A stretch of 64,000 nt of DNA, from contig CAUJIY010000096.1 of NCBI GenBank assembly GCA_963205295.1, forward strand, positions 62,001-126,000. The letters run 5' to 3'. A model generated the notes under the pieces. That model worked only from the letters and a program-made list of their open reading frames with translations, did not search any database and had not been told where the DNA came from. The stretch comes from Pseudomonadota bacterium. GTDB lineage: Bacteria; Pseudomonadota; Gammaproteobacteria; Steroidobacterales; GCA-2729495. Positions 1 through 10,898 of the stretch are shown here, piece by piece. The translations under genes were made by a program, and so were the position numbers. How positions within the stretch are numbered: position 1 is the stretch's first letter; every line of letters begins with the position of its first letter.

Positions 1-522
1 TATGGCGTGCGGCCCGAGAGCGCCTGGGAACGCCTGCCCGGCATCACCTGGCAGAGCCCCCTGGTGCAGGCACGCGCCCGGCGGCTGGCTGCGTGGCGCG
101 AGCGGCGCGCAGACCAGGCCGACCGCCCGCGGCAGTGGATCCTCGCCGACCAGGCCCTGCTGGCACTCGCCGGTACGGGACCGGTCGATGTCGCCGCCAT
201 CGAGGAACTCGACGTGATGCCGCGTGGCGCCGTACGCAACTCCGGTGCGGCCATCGTCACCGAACTGCGCGCCGCCGAAGCCGACCTCGCCGACGGTCGC
301 GTGCAGATCACGCAGCAGGAACGCCCGGCGGCAACCGACAACGGCCGGGTGAAGCAGCTCGGCACCCTCGTCCAGAAGGCTGCCGCCGACCTCGGCATCG
401 CTGCCGAGATCCTCGCGACGCGCGCGGAACTCGCCGCCCTGCTACGCGGTGCGAGCGAGCTGCGCCCGCTGCGCGGCTGGCGCCGCGAGGTCATCGGCAC
501 GACCCTGCTCGCTGCCCTCTGA
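1..522 (+). CDS. rnd: Ribonuclease D, C-terminal part (5' truncated by the window edge)
   Basis: Open frame from the window start to a stop at 520-522. HRDC-like tail (RQWILADQALLALAGTGPVDVAAIEEL...GWRREVIGTTLLAAL). Confidence 0.7.
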   Translation, partial: YGVRPESAWERLPGITWQSPLVQARARRLAAWRERRADQADRPRQWILADQALLALAGTGPVDVAAIEELDVMPRGAVRNSGAAIVTELRAAEADLADGRVQITQQERPAATDNGRVKQLGTLVQKAAADLGIAAEILATRAELAALLRGASELRPLRGWRREVIGTTLLAAL

Positions 523-561
523 CGCCCTCCGCCTGCAGGACGGGGAGCGAGGCAGCCGGCG

Positions 562-1215
562 TCAGGGCCTGGCGACGCCGAGCGCGGCGACGAGGCGACG
601 GTAGATGTCGTCGATTTCGCCCTCGCCATCCACGACCCGCAGCAGGCCGGTGGCGCGATAGTGCGCGATCAGCGGCTCGGTCTGCTCGCGGTAGACGCGC
701 AGCCGGTTGCCGATCGTCTGCTCGTTGTCGTCGGCGCGCTGGATCAGTTCGCCGCCGGCCTTGCGGCAGGCGTCGAGCTCGGCCTGCGGCGAGAAATGGA
801 TGTTGAGAAGCTTGCCGGTCACCGAGCAGGTGCGCCGGCCCGTCAGCCGCTTCATGAGTATGTCGAGGTCGACCTCGAGCAGGACCACGGCGTCGAGCGC
901 CAGGCCGGCCGCCTCCAGCACGGGGCCGAGCGCACGGGCCTGGGCGACGTTACGCGGGAAACCATCGAGGATGAATCCGCGGCGCGTGTCCGGTGCCTGC
1001 AGCCGTTCGCGGATCAGCTCGAGCACGATGTCGTCGGAAACCAGTTCACCGGCATCCATGCGGGCCTTGGCCTTCAGGCCGAGCGGCGTTGCCGATTTCA
1101 CGGCTTCACGCAGCAGGTCCCCGGTGGAGACCTGCACCATCCCATGGTCGGCCATCAGGCGCTGCGCCTGGGTGCCCTTGCCGGAGCCCGGGGCTCCGAG
1201 AAATACGATGCGCAT
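562..1215 (-). CDS. adk: Adenylate kinase
   Basis: MRIVFLGAPGSGKGTQAQRL P-loop, DGFPRN motif and a LID region with TGRRTCSVTGK. Confidence 0.95.
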   Translation of the reverse strand: MRIVFLGAPGSGKGTQAQRLMADHGMVQVSTGDLLREAVKSATPLGLKAKARMDAGELVSDDIVLELIRERLQAPDTRRGFILDGFPRNVAQARALGPVLEAAGLALDAVVLLEVDLDILMKRLTGRRTCSVTGKLLNIHFSPQAELDACRKAGGELIQRADDNEQTIGNRLRVYREQTEPLIAHYRATGLLRVVDGEGEIDDIYRRLVAALGVARP

Positions 1216-1370
1216 TGCCGGTCAGACCTCCTGCGGAACGTGGCGCAGGACAACCGCAGGCAGCTGCGGGTCGTCCGTGGTGCGGAACCGTACAGGGCGC
1301 ACCGGCAGCGGTCAAACGCCAGCGGTGCTGTGCTATGGTTCCGCGTCGTCGCAGGTCCCCGGAGAGTGTC

Positions 1371-2627
1371 ATGGCCACGCGCAATGCCTTCTACGCCCAG
1401 TCGGGCGGCGTCACCGCCGTCATCAACGCCAGCGCCTGCGGTGTCATCGAGACGGCACGGCGCCATGCCAGGCAGATCGGCAAGGTCTACGCCGGCCGCA
1501 ATGGCATCCTGGGCGCGCTCGACGAAGACATGATCGACACCAGCCGCGAAAGCCGCCAGGCGATCGCAGCCCTGAAACACACCCCCGGCGGGGCCTTCGG
1601 CTCGGCGCGCTACAAGCTCAAGGGCCTCGACCAGAATCGCGCCGAGTACGAACGGCTGATCGAGGTGTTCCGCGCCCACGACATCGGCTACTTCTTCTAC
1701 AACGGCGGCGGCGATTCCGCCGATACCTGCCTGAAGGTCTCGCAGCTCGGCGCCAGCCTGGGTTACCCGCTGGTGGCGATCCATGTGCCGAAGACGGTCG
1801 ACAACGACCTGCCGATCACCGACACCTGTCCCGGCTTCGGCTCCGTGGCGAAGTACGTCGCCGTCTCCACCCGCGAAGCGGCACTCGACGTGGCCTCGAT
1901 GGCGAAGACCTCGACGAAGGTCTTCATCCTCGAGGTCATGGGCCGCCATGCCGGCTGGATCGCGGCCGCCGCGGGACTGGCGGGCCGCAAGGCCGGAGAC
2001 GCCCCGCACCTCATCCTGTTCCCCGAGATCCCCTTCGACCGCGCCGCCTTCCTGGCCCGGGTGCGCGAGTGCGTCGACCGCCACGACTACTGCGTCATCG
2101 TCGTCAGCGAGGGTGCCCGCAATCCCGACGGCCGGTTCCTAGCCGATGCCGGCACCACGGATGCTTTCGGCCACAAGCAGCTCGGCGGCGTGGCGACCGT
2201 GGTGGCCGAGATGGTCCGCAGCGAACTGAAGCTCAAGTACCACTACGCCATCGCCGACTACCTGCAGCGCTCGGCGCGCCACATCGCCTCGAAGGTCGAC
2301 GTCGAGCAGGCCTATGCGGTCGGCAAGGCCGCGGTTGAACTCGCCCTGAAGGGGCGCAATTCCGTCATGCCCACCATCGTGCGCAAGTCCGACCGGCCCT
2401 ACCGCTGGACCATCGGCGAAGCCCCGCTGGCCCGGGTGGCCAACCAGGAGAAGATGATGCCCCGCCGCTTCATCACTGCGGATGGCTTCGGCATCACGGC
2501 GGCCGCCCGCCGCTACCTGGAGCCGCTGATCCAGGGCGAGGCCTACCCGCCCTACCGCGCCGGACTGCCCGACTACGTCACCCTGCGCAAGGTCGGGGTA
2601 CGGCGCAAACTCCCCCCCCGCGGCTGA
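1371..2627 (+). CDS. pfp: 6-phosphofructokinase, probably PPi-dependent
   Basis: ATG at 1371 (MATRNAFYAQSGGVTAVINASA). GGGDSADT and PKTVDNDLP motifs are of the PPi-dependent type. Confidence 0.88.
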   Translation: MATRNAFYAQSGGVTAVINASACGVIETARRHARQIGKVYAGRNGILGALDEDMIDTSRESRQAIAALKHTPGGAFGSARYKLKGLDQNRAEYERLIEVFRAHDIGYFFYNGGGDSADTCLKVSQLGASLGYPLVAIHVPKTVDNDLPITDTCPGFGSVAKYVAVSTREAALDVASMAKTSTKVFILEVMGRHAGWIAAAAGLAGRKAGDAPHLILFPEIPFDRAAFLARVRECVDRHDYCVIVVSEGARNPDGRFLADAGTTDAFGHKQLGGVATVVAEMVRSELKLKYHYAIADYLQRSARHIASKVDVEQAYAVGKAAVELALKGRNSVMPTIVRKSDRPYRWTIGEAPLARVANQEKMMPRRFITADGFGITAAARRYLEPLIQGEAYPPYRAGLPDYVTLRKVGVRRKLPPRG

Positions 2628-2737
2628 CGGACTCCCCCTGCAGGGCGGGCCGGTGCTATCATGCGCCGCCTTTTTCCGGCCCGGTAAAGCCGCCCGCAGA
2701 AGCGGCCCCGCCCGGGCTCTTGCTGGAGTACTGACTG

Positions 2738-4798
<2,061 letters not shown>

Positions 4799-4804
4799 AC
4801 GACG

Positions 4805-4837
4805 CGCGGCCCGGGCGCGTTCGCGCTCCGGGCCGCG
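4805..4837 (+). terminator. Hairpin downstream of hppA
   Basis: 10-bp inverted repeat CGCGGCCCGG...CCGGGCCGCG just after the hppA stop, with no clear T-tract. Confidence 0.4.
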
Positions 4838-4865
4838 TGGCGGCGGGCATTTCCGCCGTCCTGTC

Positions 4866-6095
4866 CTACTGGATCGTCTTGCTGGCGATATTCGAGAGCG
4901 AGCTCTCGACGTTGTCGCTGGTGTACGCGCGCACGCCGAAGTACCAGGTGCCCGGGGAGAGGTTCTGGATCACGTAGCTGGTGATCCCGGCGCCGCTGAC
5001 GTTGACGACCTGGTTGAGAGCCGCCTGGCTCGTGCCGTAGTAGATCTTGTGGCCGGCAAGATTGGTCAGTGCCGAACCGTCGGTGCGCGTGGTCGGCGGG
5101 GTCCACGAGGCCGTCGCGGAACCGTTGGCCACCTGGTTCACGGTGATCGAGAACGCCGGCAACGATGCGCTCGCCGCATCGTCGCTCACCCTGATGACGA
5201 TATTGCTGGTGGTGCCGACGTTGCCGCTGCCGGGCGTGCCGCTCAGCCGGCCAGTACCGGTGTTGAAAGTCGCCCAGTCCGGCTTGTTGGTAATGCTGAA
5301 GGTCAGCGGGTCGCCATTGGCGTCCGCTGCCGTGGGCAGGAACTGATAGGCGCTGCCGACGGTCACCGATGTCGATGGGGTACCGGAGATGGTCGGTGCC
5401 GCATTCGCGGCGGTGACGGTGATCGAGAAGGGTCCCACGGACGCTGTGGCACTGCCGTCACTGACCGTAATGCGGATGTTTGCGTAGCTGCCCGCATTGC
5501 CACTGCCCGGTGTGCCACTGAGGCGCCCGGTGGAGGTATTGAAAGTCGCCCAGCCCGGCGGGTTGGTAATGCTGAAGGTGAGCGGATCGCCATTGGCATC
5601 GGCGGCCGTGGGCTGGAACAGGTAGGCGCTGCCGGCGGTGACCGCAGCCGGCGGCGTTCCGGAGATCGTCGGCGCGCTGTTCGATACGGTGATCGAGAAG
5701 TCCGGCAGGGTGTCGCTCGCACTACCGTCGCTGACCGCGATGCGGATGTTGGCGTGCGCCCCTACGTTCGCACGGGTCGGCGTGCCGCTCAAGCGCCCCG
5801 TGCTGGTGTTGAACGTCGCCCACCCGGGCCTGTTGGTGATGCTGAAGGTCAGGGCGTCACCGTCGGCATCCGTCGCACTGGGCTGGAAACTGTAGGCGCT
5901 GCCGGCAGCGATCGCACCGGAGGGCGAGCCGGAGATCACCGGTGCGCTGTTGTCCGGGCCAGGGTCGTCCGGAGCCCCGGCAACTTCACTGGTCGATCCG
6001 CCACAGGCGCCGAGCAGTGTGGTAGCCGCTGCCAGCGTGGCCAGCCGCAGGTAACCCGGCAGCGACGCGCGGGCAGAACAGGTATCCATGTGCAT
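4866..6095 (-). CDS. Putative Ig-like (He_PIG-type) repeat lipoprotein with a C-terminal FnIII domain
   Basis: Signal with lipobox-like LLGACGG. Three repeats of the type 'PTISGTP..VTAGSAYLFQPTAADANGDPLTFSITNPPGWATFNTSTGRLSGTP', then an FnIII-like C-terminus (KIYYGTSQAALNQVVNVSGAG...). GAGGA precedes the ATG. Confidence 0.8.
   Translation of the reverse strand: MHMDTCSARASLPGYLRLATLAAATTLLGACGGSTSEVAGAPDDPGPDNSAPVISGSPSGAIAAGSAYSFQPSATDADGDALTFSITNRPGWATFNTSTGRLSGTPTRANVGAHANIRIAVSDGSASDTLPDFSITVSNSAPTISGTPPAAVTAGSAYLFQPTAADANGDPLTFSITNPPGWATFNTSTGRLSGTPGSGNAGSYANIRITVSDGSATASVGPFSITVTAANAAPTISGTPSTSVTVGSAYQFLPTAADANGDPLTFSITNKPDWATFNTGTGRLSGTPGSGNVGTTSNIVIRVSDDAASASLPAFSITVNQVANGSATASWTPPTTRTDGSALTNLAGHKIYYGTSQAALNQVVNVSGAGITSYVIQNLSPGTWYFGVRAYTSDNVESSLSNIASKTIQ
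5130..5935 (-). repeat. Three tandem intragenic repeats (about 270-280 bp) encoding Ig-like domains
   Basis: Recurring segments such as 'gctgaaggtcagcgggtcgccattggcgtccgctgccgtggg' and 'ccggtggaggtattgaaagtcgccca'. Confidence 0.8.
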
Positions 6096-6254
6096 AGCAT
6101 CCTCGTCCCAACCGGGAGCATTCCTTGTCTCGCGATCTGGCACCGTTCCCAGCGGTAACGAGGCGCGCCCATACTGGACGCGTCCCAATGACGAGAAGGG
6201 AGAATGCTACGAAGCCAGCTTTACCTGCGCGACCGCAGTCCCTGCGGTCCGGCT

Positions 6255-6350
6255 GACCTTCGGCAACCCCGCTGTCATTAGGTCAATACCCTAAAGACCG
6301 GTGGCTTTGCGTCCCCGCCTCGCGACGGGTTTGCCCATTTGACGAATGTT
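6255..6350 (-). ncRNA. Cyclic di-GMP-I (GEMM) riboswitch aptamer
   Basis: Minus-strand sequence ATTCGTCAAATGGGCAAACCCGTCGCGAGGCGGGGACGCAAAGCCACCGGTCTTTAGGGTATTGACCTAATGACAGCGGGGTTGCCGAAGG contains the conserved GGGCAAACC, a P2 stem with GNRA loop (GCGA), GGGACGCAAAGCC, a P3 stem (GGTC/GACC) and GACAGCGGGGTTGCCGAAGG. Confidence 0.93.
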
Positions 6351-6531
6351 GCTAGTACACCGTACGGCGGTGCGTTTCGCAACCTCGGGCAGCGTGCGTA
6401 ATTTACCTAATCTTCGGTCAGCGCTCACAATTTTTGATATTCAGTCATATGCTGCACCGCAGCCTCAACAGCACAACTGGTAACAGCTTTCTGCGGTTCA
6501 ATACACAGACGTCTGATCCGGCAGGACTTAC

Positions 6532-6619
6532 CATGAACGGAGATGCCGGGGCCCAACAGGTCCTCCGGCCCGTGGGGGAAGCGCTCGACAGGGACAAGAA
6601 CGCGAAGGCACGGACGTGA
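6532..6619 (+). CDS. Short ORF (28 aa from ATG 6532; longer in-frame starts exist) overlapping the next start as GTGA
   Basis: MNGDAGAQQVLRPVGEALDRDKNAKART*. The TGA at 6617-6619 overlaps the GTG start at 6616. Confidence 0.35.
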
Positions 6620-8043
6620 AATTTCTCTCCTCGCCGAAAACGGCCCTCAAGCTCGGGCTGCTGCACGGCATCCATCACCTCGATCGCTGGCGCCACGGCA
6701 ACCGCCGTGTCGACCTCATCGCCATGGCGGAGCGGGACTGGGGCCTCACGACCGATCCGCGCGGCCACCTGCTCGTGCAGGGCTGCGATCTCGCGGAACT
6801 CGGCCGGCGCTACGGCACGCCTCTTTACGTCGTCAACCGCGAGCAGCTCGCGCAGACGTATCACGCCTTTCACGACGGTTTCGCCAGTCGCTACCCGCAG
6901 GTCGAGGTCGCCTACTCCTACAAGACCAACCCGGTTCCGGGCGTGATCCGCGAGTTGCACGCCATGGGCGCCATCGCCGAGGTGATCTCCGAGTTCGAGT
7001 TGTGGCTGGCTCTGCAGCTCGGCGTACCGCCTGACCGCATCATCGTCAACGGACCCGGCAAGACCCCCGCCGGGCTCGAGCGCGCCGTGAAAAGCGGCGT
7101 GCGCATCATCAACATCGACAACCCGGCGGAAATCGACGCCATCGATGCGCTGGCAGCGCGTCACGGCGTGCTCCAGAAGGTCGGGGTGCGCGTGATCACC
7201 TCCGTCGGCTGGTCGTCGCAGTTCGGCATCCGCATCGACAGCGGGAAGGCGCTCGAGGCCTTTCGCCGCATTCGCGCCCGGACCAACCTCGCCGGCTGCG
7301 GAATGCACCTGCACCTCGGCACCGGCATCCAGGACGTGGGCACCTACGTCCAGGCGATCCGCGAAGTCCTCGAATTTGCCGGCGTGGTACAGCGGGAAAC
7401 CGGCCTCGTGATGGAGTATCTCGATTTCGGTGGCGGATTCGGCGTACCGACCGTAAGACATCACTCGGTCATGGACGGGAAGCTGATGCTCAATGGTCTG
7501 CCGCCGTTGCTGGCACCGGGTCCGGTGCCACCGGCGCCGACCGACTACGCGGATGCGATCACGACACTCGTGCGCCGGTTCTATCCCGACGGCACGGCGC
7601 GGCTGCCGACGCTCGTGTTCGAACCGGGCCGGGCGATCTCCAGTTCGGCCCAACTGCTGCTGCTCGAGGTCCTGGCGATCAAGGACGGCCGCCGTGGCGT
7701 GCGCAACGTCATCCTGAACGGCGGCAAGAACATCACCATGCCGCTCGGATACGAGTTCCACCGCATCTTCGCCGCGTCGCGGATGCGGGAGCCGGTGGCG
7801 GCTGCCTGGCACCTGTTCGGTCCGCTGTGCCACCCGGGTGACATCGTGGCGCAGTTCGAGCCGCTGCCCGAACTCGCCGTCGGCGATGTCCTCGCCATCA
7901 TGGATGCCGGCGCCTACTTCGTCCCGAACCAGATGAATTTTTCCAATCCGCGCCCGGGTGTCGTCATGGTGAGCGATGGCCGGGACCAGCTGATCCGCGA
8001 ACACGAGTCCTTCGAGGACATCGTGCGTCGCGACCGGCTGTGA
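6616..8043 (+). CDS. PLP-dependent decarboxylase of the diaminopimelate/ornithine decarboxylase-like fold (LysA-like)
   Basis: VEVAYSYKTNPVPGVIRELHAMGAIAEVISEFEL (PLP lysine region), HLHLGTG, LDFGGGFGVP, FEPGRAI. Confidence 0.88.
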   Translation: MKFLSSPKTALKLGLLHGIHHLDRWRHGNRRVDLIAMAERDWGLTTDPRGHLLVQGCDLAELGRRYGTPLYVVNREQLAQTYHAFHDGFASRYPQVEVAYSYKTNPVPGVIRELHAMGAIAEVISEFELWLALQLGVPPDRIIVNGPGKTPAGLERAVKSGVRIINIDNPAEIDAIDALAARHGVLQKVGVRVITSVGWSSQFGIRIDSGKALEAFRRIRARTNLAGCGMHLHLGTGIQDVGTYVQAIREVLEFAGVVQRETGLVMEYLDFGGGFGVPTVRHHSVMDGKLMLNGLPPLLAPGPVPPAPTDYADAITTLVRRFYPDGTARLPTLVFEPGRAISSSAQLLLLEVLAIKDGRRGVRNVILNGGKNITMPLGYEFHRIFAASRMREPVAAAWHLFGPLCHPGDIVAQFEPLPELAVGDVLAIMDAGAYFVPNQMNFSNPRPGVVMVSDGRDQLIREHESFEDIVRRDRL

Positions 8044-8065
8044 ATGCGTATCACCGTACCGGCCG

Positions 8066-9307
8066 ATGAGCACGGCGCAGGCCATGGCAGCACCGGCCGA
8101 TAGCGCACCAGCGGTGCTCCTTGGCCTGTCGTACACGAGCCTGCCCGTCGCGCGCAGCCTCGGACGCCGGGGAATCCCGGTGATCGGGCTGGACCCGGAT
8201 CCGGCGGCAATCGGCACCCGCTGCCGTTACGTGCAGCCGCTCACCGTATCGAGCGACGACGCGGCCCTGCTGCCGGTCCTGCTCGATCTCGGCGCGAAGT
8301 TCGGACGCAAAGCCGTGCTCTATCCGTTCGGCGACGAACAACTGCTGTTCGTGGCGCGACACCGCGAGCAGCTGGCATCGCGCTTCTGGCTGCATCACCA
8401 GCCACGCCACACCCTCGACCTGCTGGTCGGCAAGGAGACTCTCGGCAGCATCCTCGCGGCGGCCGGTGCACCGATGCCGCGCAGCGCCGTGTTCGACCGC
8501 GAGCCGCCGGGCGGCTGGGCACGTCTCGAGGCCGACCTCGACTTCCCGGTGGTGATCAAGCCCGACCACCACGAGAAATGGCTCGACGATCCGCGGGTCG
8601 TGGCACGCATCGGCCGGCGCAAGGCGCTGCAGGTCGACGACCTGGGGGAACTGCGCCGGCGCTGTGCGGACCTGGCTGCTTTCGACACGATCATCGCCCA
8701 GGAATACATCCCGGGGCCGAGCGAGAACCTGCATTACTACGTCGGCTATCGCGATGCACGCGGGCGCATGCTGGTCTCCTTCGTCGGGCGCAAGCTGCGA
8801 ACTTTTCCCGACCGCTTCGGCACGGAAAGCTATCTGCAGTCGGTCGCCGACCCGGCACTCTGCCGGACCGCCGAGGCACTGCTCGCCCAGCTCGACTACG
8901 TCGGCGTTGCTGGCCTCGATTTCAAGTACGACGCGAGGGACGGCCGCCTGCGGCTTATCGAGATCAACTGGCGCTTCGGGCTGAGCGACGGGCTGCTGTC
9001 CGACTGCGGCGTCGACCTGCCGTGGATCTTCTATCGCGACGTTCAGGGCCTGCCAACCCGGCCCGCACTCGATTACCGTACGGACGTCCGCTGGGTATGG
9101 CTCGAGAAAGAGCTGGAATGGATCCGTGAGTACGGCAAGGGCCAGCGCACCCCGTTCCTGCGCTGGCTCGGGCAACTGCTCGACCCGCGCTGCTCCCACG
9201 CCGTGCTGGCACGCGACGACCTGCAGCCGTTCCTGCAGGTGCTCGGCGGCCTCGCCAGACGTGCGTGGCAGGCGCTGCCCGGTATACGCCGCCGCGGGCA
9301 CGGCTGA
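8066..9307 (+). CDS. ATP-grasp domain protein (carboxylate-amine ligase-like)
   Basis: LSYTSLPVARSLGRRGIPVIGLDPDP N-domain, FPVVIKPDHHEKW, IIAQEYIPGPSENLHYYVGY, GLDFKYDARDGRLRLIEINWRFG. Confidence 0.85.
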   Translation: MSTAQAMAAPADSAPAVLLGLSYTSLPVARSLGRRGIPVIGLDPDPAAIGTRCRYVQPLTVSSDDAALLPVLLDLGAKFGRKAVLYPFGDEQLLFVARHREQLASRFWLHHQPRHTLDLLVGKETLGSILAAAGAPMPRSAVFDREPPGGWARLEADLDFPVVIKPDHHEKWLDDPRVVARIGRRKALQVDDLGELRRRCADLAAFDTIIAQEYIPGPSENLHYYVGYRDARGRMLVSFVGRKLRTFPDRFGTESYLQSVADPALCRTAEALLAQLDYVGVAGLDFKYDARDGRLRLIEINWRFGLSDGLLSDCGVDLPWIFYRDVQGLPTRPALDYRTDVRWVWLEKELEWIREYGKGQRTPFLRWLGQLLDPRCSHAVLARDDLQPFLQVLGGLARRAWQALPGIRRRGHG

Positions 9308-9324
9308 CGCGCCCCACAGCCTGG

Positions 9325-10587
9325 ATGACCCGGACGATGGACAAGGTGCTGATGGTCGCGTTCCACTACCCGCCCTGGCAGGGCAGCAGCGGCATTCAGC
9401 GCACGCTGAAGTTCACCCGCTACCTGCCGGACAACGGCTGGTGTCCGCTGGTGCTGACGGCCAACTCCCGCGCCTACCCGGCGGTCAGTCCGGACCTGCT
9501 CGGCGAAATACCGCCGGGAACCGCAGTCAGGCGCGCCTTCGCGCTCGACACCGCGCGCCATCTGGCCCTTGCCGGGCGCTACCCTGGCTGGCTGGCGCAG
9601 CCGGATCGCTGGATCAGCTGGCTCGCCGGTGCCGTGCCAGCCGGCCTGATGCTGGTGCGCCGGCACCGCCCGCGCGCGCTCTGGTCGACCCATCCGATCG
9701 CCAGCGCGCATCTCGTCGGCCGCGCGCTCGCGCGGCTGACCGGGTTGCCGTGGATCGCCGACTTCCGCGACTCCATGCTGGACGACGAATTCCCCACCGA
9801 TCCGCTCACGCGGCGCAGCTACGGCTGGGTCGAACGGCAGGTGGTTGAACATGCCACGCGCCTGGTTTTCACCACCGAGTCGACCCGGCGCATGTACCTC
9901 GCGCGCTACCCACAGCTGCCGGCCGGCCGCTGCCTGGTCATCCCCAACGGCTACGACGAACCCGACTTTGCCGGCATCCGCCTGCCCGAGCAGGGGCCGA
10001 AGCCGCCAGGGGCACCCGTGCGGCTGGTCCATGCCGGTGTGATCTATCCCGGGGAGCGCGATCCGAGCCAGTTCTTCGCGGCGCTCGCGCAGCTCAAACG
10101 GGCCGGACAGTTGCGCGCGACCGACTGCGTGTTCGACCTGCGCGCCTGCGGCTCGGAGCAGTACCTTGCCCGGATGATCACCGATCTCGACATTGGCGAC
10201 CTGGTGCGGCTGCTGCCGGCATTGCCGTATCGCGCAGCGCTGCAGGACTGCGCCGACGCCGACGGGCTGCTCATCCTGCAGGGCGCCTCGTGCAACCACC
10301 TGGTACCGGCGAAAGTCTACGAATACCTGCGACTGCGCCGCCCGATCCTGGCCCTGACCGCACATGCCGGCGATACGGCTGGGCTGCTCGCCGAAACCGG
10401 CGGCGCAACGGTGATCGACCTGGCCGATGCTGCAGCGATCGTCGCCGCACTGCCAGCGTTCGTGGCCGCGATCCGCCAGGGCGCCCATGCCGTGCCGGGC
10501 AATGACGTGGTGCTGCGCTATGCCCGCAGCCACCAGGCCGCCGAGCTGGCGCACTGTCTTGCCGCAGCGGCGCCGGGCCGGGGTTGA
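9325..10587 (+). CDS. Glycosyltransferase, group 1/GT4-like
   Basis: MTRTMDKVLMVAFHYPPWQGSSGIQRTLKFTRYLPDNGW..., LPWIADFRDS, LVIPNGYDEPDF, VYEYLRLRRPILALT. Confidence 0.85.
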   Translation: MTRTMDKVLMVAFHYPPWQGSSGIQRTLKFTRYLPDNGWCPLVLTANSRAYPAVSPDLLGEIPPGTAVRRAFALDTARHLALAGRYPGWLAQPDRWISWLAGAVPAGLMLVRRHRPRALWSTHPIASAHLVGRALARLTGLPWIADFRDSMLDDEFPTDPLTRRSYGWVERQVVEHATRLVFTTESTRRMYLARYPQLPAGRCLVIPNGYDEPDFAGIRLPEQGPKPPGAPVRLVHAGVIYPGERDPSQFFAALAQLKRAGQLRATDCVFDLRACGSEQYLARMITDLDIGDLVRLLPALPYRAALQDCADADGLLILQGASCNHLVPAKVYEYLRLRRPILALTAHAGDTAGLLAETGGATVIDLADAAAIVAALPAFVAAIRQGAHAVPGNDVVLRYARSHQAAELAHCLAAAAPGRG

Positions 10588-10898
10588 GGGCACGGCAGTC
10601 CCTGCGCGCCGCGGCGCCACGAACCGGATTGCGGAACTGTGACGCGTGCGCCCGGCTTATGTCGCGCCCGGGTCAAAAACGTGCGCCTGCAGCCTGTCCG
10701 CAGCTTGCCGAGCGCAACCCGCGGGGGCGAGAATTGCGGCGCGCGGTGCAGCCCCAGCCAGCGTCTCGATGCGTTGCAGACGCCGGCGGACCCGGCCCAC
10801 GGATGGGTGCCGGCCAGACAGGGTTCGTTCGCCGCCAGGGCTGCATGACAACCGCAGCCAAGGGTGATGGGATCGTGACGAGTTCGAATCGGGAGGCA

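Noticed and set aside
707-2338. Long plus-strand ORF overlapping adk and pfp in another frame
   Set aside because: Arg/Ser/Pro-rich frame-shadow sequence with no domain. The adk and pfp frames explain the region.
2646-2682. GGGCCGG...CCGGCCC inverted repeat before hppA as a possible riboswitch
   Set aside because: Only a 7-bp arm in very GC-rich DNA and no match to a known aptamer.
6445-8217. 590-aa minus-strand ORF antisense to the decarboxylase
   Set aside because: GC-bias shadow ORF. The sense strand encodes clear PLP-decarboxylase motifs.
8301-8330. 'gacgcaaagccgtg' as a second GEMM riboswitch
   Set aside because: Lies inside the ATP-grasp coding frame and lacks the GGGCAAACC and GGGGTTRCC elements.
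9073-10620. 515-aa minus-strand ORF antisense to the glycosyltransferase
   Set aside because: Low-complexity high-GC shadow with no domain match.
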